64,000 bases of DNA, taken from assembly GCA_964530325.1 (NCBI GenBank), contig CAZHAX010000002.1:186001-250000 (forward strand), in the 5' to 3' direction. Shown here piece by piece: positions 51,973 through 57,941 of this stretch; position 1 is the stretch's first letter; every line of letters begins with the position of its first letter. The notes beneath the pieces were generated by a model that saw nothing but the letters and a program-made list of their open reading frames with translations, was not told where the DNA came from and searched no databases. Origin of the DNA: CAZHAX01 sp964530325 (lineage in GTDB: Bacteria; Chloroflexota; Anaerolineae; B4-G1). The translations under genes were made by a program, and so were the position numbers.

Positions 51973-52423
51973 GAAGCCTCGCGTCTTCGTGGATGCGGAT
52001 GTGCTCTCTGCGGGAGCAGCGGGTCCGTCCGAGCAAGGGGCCAGTCTGCTGGTCCTCCGTCTGGGCGAGTTGACGCTCATCGAGGCATTGACCTGCCAGC
52101 AGGTCGTCGCCGAGGTGGAGCGGAATCTAAGCGCCAAGCTGCCGCGGGCGGTGGCCGCGTTCCGCCTCCTGGTAGAGCGGTGCCTTCGTGTTGTCCCGGA
52201 CCCGTCGCCGGAAGAGCTGGCTGCGCGCGAGGGCAAGGCTGATCCGAAGGATCTTCCCATTCTGGTGGCTGCCACAAGAAACGAGTGCTTGTGGCTGGTG
52301 ACCTTCAACGTCCGCCACTTCCGGCCCGGACGCCCTGATGTATTGGTACTGCGACCAGGGGAGCTTGTCCTTCGGATCCGTGATCGGCTGGCTGGTCTGA
52401 GCCTGGGGGTTGGGGAAGGCTGA
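51950..52423 (+). CDS. PIN-domain toxin paired with the AbrB-type antitoxin
   Basis: A ~157-residue PIN protein: RVFVDADVLSAGAAG (first Asp), QQVVAEVERNLSAKL (Glu), ADPKDLPILVAATRNECLWL (Asp) and TFNVRHFRPGRP near the end. The GTG at 51950 is the most plausible start because it begins just ahead of the first strand; an upstream in-frame start at 51905 would give an extra Arg/Ser-rich leader. With the preceding gene it forms a third type II toxin-antitoxin module. Confidence 0.8.
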   Translation: MSSRAATEKPRVFVDADVLSAGAAGPSEQGASLLVLRLGELTLIEALTCQQVVAEVERNLSAKLPRAVAAFRLLVERCLRVVPDPSPEELAAREGKADPKDLPILVAATRNECLWLVTFNVRHFRPGRPDVLVLRPGELVLRIRDRLAGLSLGVGEG

Positions 52424-52559
52424 CCAGCTGGGCGTCCGTGGGCAGGGCGACGTCTGTAGCGAACGGACGGCAAGATAGCTGCACGCTCAGGGTGCCCTCC
52501 ACCTTGGGCTAGGAGAACGGCGAGCGGAAGCTCCGAGCACGACGGCGACGGCAAGGGCG

Positions 52560-52715
52560 GTGATGAAGGACGAGGACGGCGCCGTCACCTACTACGTCGG
52601 CGGGCTCTACGAGTTGAGCGAGGGGGTGCGGACGAGTAGGGGCGGGTTTCAAACCCGCCCCTACGTCGCCTCCCAGCGGATCGCGATGCGCGTCGGCCCG
52701 TTGCCGACGGGACCC
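52560..52715 (+). pseudogene. RHS/YD-repeat remnant 2, with a palindrome inserted in frame
   Basis: Reads MKDEDGAVTYYVGGLYELSE, a typical RHS YYVGGLYE block, then the translated palindrome (SRGGFQTRPY), then ASQRIAMRVG, the RHS segment that begins remnant 1. The palindrome replaces the normal ~10 residues between YELSEG and QRIAMR, so it seems to have inserted there. The frame degenerates afterwards. Confidence 0.72.
52636..52664. repeat. Palindrome, GTAGGGGC family, copy 4
   Basis: 12-bp stem: arms GTAGGGGCGGGT (52636-52647) and ACCCGCCCCTAC (52653-52664), loop TTCAA. Inside RHS remnant 2. Confidence 0.88.
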
Positions 52716-52848
52716 GCGAAGGCGCGGGACGGGCGAAGCGCAGCGGTAAGCCGCCGGCTCACACATACGACGGCGTATTCCTCGCGCCCGCGGCAGTGAG
52801 GGCGCGGAACCGCTTGTGGCCTCGCCGGCGGAAACGGGTGTTCCTTCT

Positions 52849-52876
52849 GTAGGGGCGCACGGCCGTGCGCCCCTAC
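52849..52876. repeat. Palindrome, GTAGGGGC family, copy 5
   Basis: 28-base perfect palindrome with 14-base arms GTAGGGGCGCACGG (52849-52862) and CCGTGCGCCCCTAC (52863-52876). The upstream ~90 bases resemble those before copy 6 (54287). Confidence 0.88.
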
Positions 52877-52993
52877 GCGCGGTACGAACTGCGCCGTCCC
52901 AACAGGTGTCCCCAGCGGGCGGGCACAAGGCCCGCCCCAACCCGCGCGGGGACGGGCGTGGGGAACGGGATTGCGTAGCGACCGTCAAGAGGA

Positions 52994-53026
52994 AGACCCT
53001 AAAGGTCTGCTAGACCTTTAGGGTCT
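52994..53026. repeat. Palindrome, AGACCCCAAAGGTC family, copy 3 with a compensated base pair
   Basis: Perfect 15-bp stem: arms AGACCCTAAAGGTCT (52994-53008) and AGACCTTTAGGGTCT (53012-53026), loop GCT. One C-G pair of the other copies has become T-A on both arms. Sits at the end of the metallophosphoesterase remnant. Confidence 0.9.
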
Positions 53027-53210
53027 CCTACCGCTGCGCAGCGTGATTAGCGTCACTTCCGGCCGGCAGCGGAAGCGCACCGCCGGCTGGATCAGCCCCA
53101 CGCCCCGATTGACGTACAGCGTCAGCCCGCCCAACTCGTACAACCCGCAGTCGTACCTCTGGGCCAGGTAGGGCAGGACGAGCGCGCCGACGAGCGGCAG
53201 CTGCCTGGTT
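53018..53210 (-). pseudogene. Metallophosphoesterase C-terminal remnant
   Basis: The minus strand reads LPLVGALVLPYLAQRYDCGL, YELGGLTLYVNRGVG and PAVRFRCRPEVTLITLRS, the C-terminal strands of YkuE-like calcineurin-type phosphoesterases. The preceding catalytic parts, including the GHTHGGQ motif, are missing. Truncated at about 53210, next to the HicBA promoter. Confidence 0.8.
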
Positions 53211-53217
53211 CTTCTGA

Positions 53218-53245
53218 TTGCGCGCGGCCGGGCGTGCGCTATAAT
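53218..53245 (+). promoter_or_regulatory. Promoter of the HicBA module
   Basis: TTGCGC (53218-53223), 16-bp spacer, perfect TATAAT (53240-53245), 18 bp before the ATG at 53264. Ribosome binding site GGAGG at 53252-53256. Confidence 0.7.
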
Positions 53246-53263
53246 CAGTGTGGAGGTGTTGCC

Positions 53264-53476
53264 ATGGCTGCGATCACGCTCACTGCCGTGCTTCACGCCG
53301 AAGGCGATCTCTACGTCGCCGACTGCCCCGAAGTAGGGACGGTTAGCCAGGGGCGAACGATCGACGAGGCGCTTGCCAATCTCAAGGAAGCCACAGAGCT
53401 CTACCTGGAGGAGTTCCCGCTGCCGCAATCCGGCAGGCCGCTGCTGACCACCTTCGAGGCAGCGGTCTGTGCCTAG
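53264..53476 (+). CDS. hicB: HicB-type antitoxin
   Basis: A 70-residue protein with the HicB partial RNase H-like fold: ITLTAVLHAEGDLYVADCPE, VGTVSQGRTIDEALANLKEA, TELYLEEFP. It is at the short end of HicB size and lacks the extra DNA-binding domain some HicBs have. GGAGGTG precedes ATG 53264. It overlaps the toxin gene by eight bases. The order antitoxin before toxin is the reverse of E. coli hicAB but common elsewhere. Confidence 0.88.
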   Translation: MAAITLTAVLHAEGDLYVADCPEVGTVSQGRTIDEALANLKEATELYLEEFPLPQSGRPLLTTFEAAVCA

Positions 53477-53696
53477 GCTGAAGCGAGTATCCGCTCGGCG
53501 CGCCATCCGAGCCTTGGAGCGCCTTGGTTTCCAACAGGTGCGCCAACGGGGCAGCCACGTGGTTCTGCGCAAGGAGACAGGAGGCGGGGCCGTGGGGTGC
53601 GTCGTTCCCCTGCACCGGGAGTTGGCCGTCGGGACCCTGCGGGGCATCCTGCGGCAGGCGGGAGTCAGCAGCGACGAGTTCGTCGAGAACCTCTAG
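53469..53696 (+). CDS. hicA: HicA-type mRNA interferase toxin
   Basis: A 75-residue double-stranded-RNA-binding-like protein: RVSARRAIRALERLGFQQVR, QRGSHVVLRKETGG with the catalytic His at about residue 30, and the C-terminal LAVGTLRGILRQAGVSSDEF. HicA toxins bind and cleave mRNA. It is intact, with GTG start inside the end of hicB. Confidence 0.92.
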   Translation: MPRLKRVSARRAIRALERLGFQQVRQRGSHVVLRKETGGGAVGCVVPLHRELAVGTLRGILRQAGVSSDEFVENL

Positions 53697-53860
53697 TCCG
53701 ACCGGGCCATCGCATTCGCCTCCGCACAAGGTGAAGCCCGCTACACCTGCCCTCATCAGAGGGCTTTGTCTTCTCAGGTCGCCAACCGGCCTCGGTCACG
53801 TCATCGAGCTCGCTGCAGGGGGCACTCGGCAGCGGCGCCTCAACACCTTGCGCTGTCGCC
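53697..53860. other. Intergenic, no gene seen
   Basis: Between hicA and RHS remnant 3. No supported frame on either strand and no clear repeat. Confidence 0.5.
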
Positions 53861-54028
53861 GGGCAGCGGATCGCGATGCCGGTGACCACTCCCACAACAA
53901 CGACGCTCACCTACCTCCACGGCGACCAGCTGGGCTCCACCAGCCTGGGGAAGGATGGGAGTGGCGCAGAGGTCTGGCGGGGTGGGTATCAGCCCTCTCG
54001 CCAGCCGTGGGCTGAACCCCACGGCTGA
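53861..54028 (+). pseudogene. RHS/YD-repeat core remnant 3
   Basis: Reads GQRIAMPVTTPTTTTLTYLH, GDQLGSTSLGKDGSGAEVW and RGGYQPSRQPWAEPHG, then stop. The same RHS core segment as remnant 1 but ending inside a hairpin (54002-54027: arms CAGCCGTGGG and CCCACGGCTG, loop CTGAAC) that supplies the stop codon. Confidence 0.75.
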
Positions 54029-54119
54029 AAGCGGGCCCCTGCCCCGCAGGCCCCTGCTGCGCAGGCTGGGAGGCGGGGTGGTGCTCGGCTCCGAGGGGAG
54101 CCCCGGAGGGGGTTGAGCT

Positions 54120-54149
54120 AACAGCCCGACGGTTCGGCGTCGGGCTGTT
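54120..54149. repeat. Hairpin in the RHS debris
   Basis: 12-bp perfect stem: arms AACAGCCCGACG (54120-54131) and CGTCGGGCTGTT (54138-54149), loop GTTCGG. Only two Ts follow, so not a convincing intrinsic terminator. Confidence 0.6.
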
Positions 54150-54176
54150 GCGTCGCCGGCCGCGGGATCGCGATCT

Positions 54177-54312
54177 ACAGGGGCGAGCCGTCGGCTCGCC
54201 ATTACGACGGGCTATTCGTCTCGGCCGGGGCAGTGAGGGGGCGCAACGCATCCGGGGTTCGTCGCTGCAGACGGGTATCCCTCCTCTAGGGGCGCACGGC
54301 CGTGCGCCCCTA
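54177..54312. repeat. Second copy of the palindrome-bearing unit, including GTAGGGGC-family copy 6
   Basis: A 26-base palindrome with 13-base arms TAGGGGCGCACGG (54287-54299) and CCGTGCGCCCCTA (54300-54312). The preceding ~90 bases (TACGACGG..TATTC; GGCAGTGAGGG; ACGGGT) match those before copy 5 at 52849. A degenerate relative (AGGGGCGAGCC...GGCTCGCC) lies at 54178-54198. Confidence 0.75.
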
Positions 54313-54392
54313 CGCGCTCCGCCCCCTCCGGTGGTCGTTCCGGGCCGGACCCGGGTGGGCTATACCTCGGAGCCACTAGCTCATATGGGCTA

Positions 54393-54421
54393 TAGACGCC
54401 CGTCGCTCGGACGGGTATAAT
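54393..54421 (+). promoter_or_regulatory. Promoter of the receiver-DUF166 gene with a palindromic spacer
   Basis: TAGACG (54393-54398), 17-bp spacer, perfect TATAAT (54416-54421). The whole spacer is an interrupted palindrome, CCCGTC-GCTCG-GACGGG (54399-54415), placed like an operator between -35 and -10. Confidence 0.65.
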
Positions 54422-54451
54422 CATCCTGGTTTTCGTCTACCTGAGCCAGCG

Positions 54452-55567
54452 ATGAAATCCCATCGCGTATTCGTGCTCGCCAGCCAGTCCCTCTTCGCCG
54501 AGGCGGTGCAGAGCCTCCTCTCGGGGGAACCGGGCATAGAGGTCGTCGGGGTCGCCACCGTCGGCCCTGGCTCCTGTGCTCTGATCGAGGGGGCTGCCGC
54601 GGACGTCGTCGTGGTGGAGGCCACAGGGGACGAGCAGGGCCGGCTGGCCACGCAGGTCTTCGACTGCCTGCCCGGCGCCAAGGTGATCGGGCTGACCCTG
54701 GAGGACAACCGCATCCACACCTACTACCAGCAGGAGAAGCAGGGCAGTAGGGTGGAGGATCTTGTTGAGGCAATACGCGAGCCGCTCGATTGGACGGGCC
54801 GCAGCCCCAAGGCGCTGCGGCTCTTCGTTGTCTACCAGGGCAACTACGGCCTGCGCATCCTGGACAACGTGCGGGAGAACGGCCCCTCCTCCTGGACCGT
54901 CGAGAGCTGGCGGGCCACTTCGGACATCCCGCCCGTAGTCGACGACCCCCTGGCCTTCCTGCCCATGCACCTGCCGGTAGCCGACCTGGTTCTGTGCCTG
55001 GGTGAGATGTCCAGCTGCGCTCAACTCGTGCCCAGCATAGTGGGCCGGACCGGCGCCCGGGCGGTGATCGCGCCGGCGGACAACACGGCCTGGCTTCCCG
55101 ATGGCCTCATCCGCCAGCTCCGGGCCGAGCTGTCCGACATCGGCGTGGCCGCGGCCTTTCCGAAGCCATTCTGCTCGCTCACCGAGAGCCGCTACAACCT
55201 CCGCCAGCACGAGGTCGCCTACGAGGATCCGTGGATCGCTCAGTTTGCTCGCCATTTCGGCCGGCCGGAGTTCCGGATCGACTGCGAGGGTGAGAGGATC
55301 AGCCGGGTGGATGTGGTGCGGGATTCGGCCTGCGGCTGTGCCAGGAAGGTGGCCGGCCAGCTGGTGGGAATCGACGTTCGTGAGGCAGTCCAACAGGCCG
55401 GATTGTTCCATCATCACTATCCCTGCATGGCCACTATGCGGGTCGATCCTACACTGGACGAGCCTTTGATCCAGGCGGCCGGCGATCTGATGCGCCGGGC
55501 AGTTGAGGCCAAGATTGGTGCATATGCTTCGCCTTCGACCTATCTGGTGCCGGATGGACACGCCTGA
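54452..55567 (+). CDS. DUF166 protein with N-terminal receiver-like domain
   Basis: A 371-residue fusion. Residues 1-105 look like a response-regulator receiver-type fold (RVFVLASQSLFAEAVQSLLS; VVVVEATGDEQGR; GAKVIGLTLEDNRIHTYYQQ), but the phosphoacceptor Asp is not at the usual place (VVVVEAT). Residues ~115-371 match DUF166: RLFVVYQGNYGLRILDNVRE, IAPADNTAWLPDGL, PKPFCSL, RDSACGCARKVAGQLVGI, LFHHHYPCMATMRVDP. DUF166 occurs mainly in archaea and anaerobes. The Cys residues suggest metal binding. Upstream of fhs with 73 bases between, so probably part of the acetyl-CoA pathway operon. Confidence 0.8.
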   Translation: MKSHRVFVLASQSLFAEAVQSLLSGEPGIEVVGVATVGPGSCALIEGAAADVVVVEATGDEQGRLATQVFDCLPGAKVIGLTLEDNRIHTYYQQEKQGSRVEDLVEAIREPLDWTGRSPKALRLFVVYQGNYGLRILDNVRENGPSSWTVESWRATSDIPPVVDDPLAFLPMHLPVADLVLCLGEMSSCAQLVPSIVGRTGARAVIAPADNTAWLPDGLIRQLRAELSDIGVAAAFPKPFCSLTESRYNLRQHEVAYEDPWIAQFARHFGRPEFRIDCEGERISRVDVVRDSACGCARKVAGQLVGIDVREAVQQAGLFHHHYPCMATMRVDPTLDEPLIQAAGDLMRRAVEAKIGAYASPSTYLVPDGHA

Positions 55568-55580
55568 GGATTGCGAATAG

Positions 55581-55597
55581 CCAGGGCCGGACCCTGG
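55581..55597. repeat. Short palindrome ahead of fhs
   Basis: CCAGGG-CCGGA-CCCTGG, the same 6-5-6 layout as the spacer palindrome at 54399-54415 but a different sequence. Possibly a small hairpin in the fhs leader. Confidence 0.35.
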
Positions 55598-55640
55598 TGC
55601 GAAGAGTCAGTTCGCCTATCTTCACACGGAGGTAAACGAA

Positions 55641-57536
55641 ATGCCAGTCAAGAGAGTGGAGCCTGTACCCAGCGACATCGAGATCGCTCAGGCGGCGGAG
55701 ATGCTGGGCGTGCGCGAGGTCGCCGACAGCGTCGGCCTGACCGAGGAGGATCTGGACCTGTACGGCAGGTACAAGGCGAAGGTGCACCTTGACGTACTGG
55801 ACAAGCTCGCCGACCGCCCGAACGGCAAGTACATCGACGTGACGGCGATCACGCCCACGCCGCTGGGTGAAGGTAAGACGGTCACCACCATCGGCCTCAG
55901 CCAGGGACTGCACTACATCGGCAAGAAGGTGGTCACCTGCATCCGCCAGCCCTCCCAGGGGCCCACCTTCGGCATCAAGGGCGGTGCTGCCGGCGGCGGC
56001 TACGCTCAGGTCGTGCCCATGGAGGATTTCAACCTCCACCTGACCGGCGACATCCACGCCGTAGGCGCGGCCCACAACCTGCTGGCCGCTGCGATCGACA
56101 ACCGCCTGATGAGAGAGGAGCGGTGGAGCACCGATTACCTGGCCAAGGCGCTCTGTCCCAAGGACGAGTACACCCCCAGTATGATGAGGCGGCTGAAGAA
56201 GCTGGGCATCAAGTCCAGCAAGCCATCCGATCTCAGCGACGAGGACAGTGAGCGCATGTTCCGGCTCAACATCGACCCGGATGCCATACAATGGCGGCGC
56301 GTGGTCGACGTGTCCGACGCGGCTCTCCGCAATATCGTCGTCGGCCTGGGTCCGATGAGCGATGGCATTACCAGGGAGGCGGGATACGATATCACGGTGG
56401 CCTCCGAGATCATGGCAGCGCTGGCACTGTGCAACGACCTGGCCGACCTGCGGGAGCGAATGGGCCGCATCATCATCGGCACCAGCAAGCCCGGCGGTCT
56501 CAGCTCGAAGCGCGAGGTCGAGCCGATAACCGCGGAGGACCTGAACGTGGCCGGCGCGATGACGGTCCTGCTGAAGGAGGCAGTGATGCCGAACATGATG
56601 CAGACGCTCGCCGGCAGCCCTGCCTTCGTCCACTGCGGCCCCTTCGCCAACATCGCTCAGGGCAACAGCTCCATCATGGCGGATAGGATAGCCCTGAAGA
56701 TGGTCGGGCCGGACGGCTACGTGGTCACCGAGTCCGGCTTCGGGGCCGACTGCGGCATGGAGAAGTTCTTCGACATCAAGTGCCGCGTCTCGGGACTCGT
56801 TCCCAACTGCGTCGTCCTGGTGGCGACAGTGCGAGCCCTGAAGATGCATGGTGGCGGCCCCAAGGTCGTCGCCGGCAAGCCGCTGGACAAAGCCTACACG
56901 CAGGAGAACCTGGAGCTGCTCGAGAAGGGCCTGCCCAACCTGCTGCAGCACATCGAGAACGCGCTCAAGTTCGGCGTTCCTGTGGTCGTGGCCATTAACC
57001 GCTTCACCTCAGACACCGACGCCGAGCTGGAGCTGATGCGCATGCGAGCGAAGGAGACCGGGGCGGAGGATGCGGTCGTCAGCGAGGTGTGGGCCAAGGG
57101 CGGAGAGGGCGGCGCGGCGCTGGCCGAGGCTGTTGCCAAAGCCTGTGAGAAGCCGAACAAGTTCAAGCTCCTCTACCCGGACGACATGGCGATCAAGGAC
57201 AAGATCGAGACCGTCGCCCGCGAGATCTACCGGGCGGAGGGGGTCGACTACACACCCGAGGCGGAGGCGAAGATCAAGCTGTGCACCAAGATGGGACTGT
57301 CAGAACTGCCGCTGTGCATGGCCAAGACCCACCTCTCGTTCACGCACGACCCCGCTCTCAAGGGAGCGCCGCGCGGCTGGCGGTTGCCCATTACTGACGT
57401 TCGGGCCAGCGTGGGTGCCGGCTTCCTCTACCCGCTCTGCGGCACGATGCGCACCATGCCCGGCTTGCCCACACGGCCGGTGTTCACCGATATCGACATC
57501 GACCCGAAGACTGGGAAGGTGTTGGGGCTCTCGTAG
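55641..57536 (+). CDS. fhs: Formate-tetrahydrofolate ligase (long form)
   Basis: A 631-residue enzyme: formate + ATP + tetrahydrofolate to 10-formyl-THF, the entry step of the methyl branch of the Wood-Ljungdahl pathway. P-loop TPLGEGKTVTTIGL, folate region KGGAAGGGYAQVVPMEDFNL, and KPGGLSSKREVEPI. Most acetogen enzymes are ~557 residues. This one has the ~70-residue insert typical of eukaryotic C1-THF synthases (RRLKKLGIKSSKPSDLSDED then FRLNIDPDAIQWRRVVDVSD). GGAGG lies 7 bases upstream of the ATG. Followed by the HMA protein gene. Confidence 0.96.
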   Translation: MPVKRVEPVPSDIEIAQAAEMLGVREVADSVGLTEEDLDLYGRYKAKVHLDVLDKLADRPNGKYIDVTAITPTPLGEGKTVTTIGLSQGLHYIGKKVVTCIRQPSQGPTFGIKGGAAGGGYAQVVPMEDFNLHLTGDIHAVGAAHNLLAAAIDNRLMREERWSTDYLAKALCPKDEYTPSMMRRLKKLGIKSSKPSDLSDEDSERMFRLNIDPDAIQWRRVVDVSDAALRNIVVGLGPMSDGITREAGYDITVASEIMAALALCNDLADLRERMGRIIIGTSKPGGLSSKREVEPITAEDLNVAGAMTVLLKEAVMPNMMQTLAGSPAFVHCGPFANIAQGNSSIMADRIALKMVGPDGYVVTESGFGADCGMEKFFDIKCRVSGLVPNCVVLVATVRALKMHGGGPKVVAGKPLDKAYTQENLELLEKGLPNLLQHIENALKFGVPVVVAINRFTSDTDAELELMRMRAKETGAEDAVVSEVWAKGGEGGAALAEAVAKACEKPNKFKLLYPDDMAIKDKIETVAREIYRAEGVDYTPEAEAKIKLCTKMGLSELPLCMAKTHLSFTHDPALKGAPRGWRLPITDVRASVGAGFLYPLCGTMRTMPGLPTRPVFTDIDIDPKTGKVLGLS

Positions 57537-57593
57537 CTGGATGCTCGGTTTTCGATGCACTATGCCGGCCGTCCGGCAATCGGAGGTAGAACA

Positions 57594-57929
57594 ATGGCGA
57601 AAGCAGTCCTGGACGTACCCGGCCTCTGGGCCGATCATCACGTCCTTGCCGTGCGTGAGGCTCTTGCCGGCCTGGAGGGAGTGGATGATGTATACGCCAG
57701 TTCCGCCTGGAAGCAGGTGCTGGTCACCTACGACGGCAAGAAGACGAAGCCCGAGGCGATAGAGAAGGCGCTCGCCGAAGCCGGCTACCCGGTGGGCGGC
57801 GAGGGGCCGCCGATGCTGGTGGAGCCCACGCCGAAGCGCCGCGACCCGAAGTGGGCCGTGCTGGGCTTCCGCACCGTCGAGACGAACCGGAAGGACCTGG
57901 AGATGTCCGGCGAGTTCCGGCGCTACTAG
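57594..57929 (+). CDS. HMA-like small protein lacking the metal-binding cysteines
   Basis: A 111-residue protein: VLDVPGLWADHHVLAVREAL, AGLEGVDDVYASSAWKQVLV, TYDGKKTKPEAIEKALAEAG and YPVG have the beta-alpha-beta-beta-alpha-beta order of heavy-metal-associated domains. The MxCxxC loop is replaced by LWADHH, so the canonical thiolate site is absent; His might serve. The last ~35 residues are a basic extension (KRRDPKWAVLGFRTVETNRK). It sits between fhs and the CODH gene, both of which need metals or folate handling. Role unknown. GGAGG at the ribosome binding site. Confidence 0.7.
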   Translation: MAKAVLDVPGLWADHHVLAVREALAGLEGVDDVYASSAWKQVLVTYDGKKTKPEAIEKALAEAGYPVGGEGPPMLVEPTPKRRDPKWAVLGFRTVETNRKDLEMSGEFRRY

Positions 57930-57941
57930 GAGTGCGCGAGT

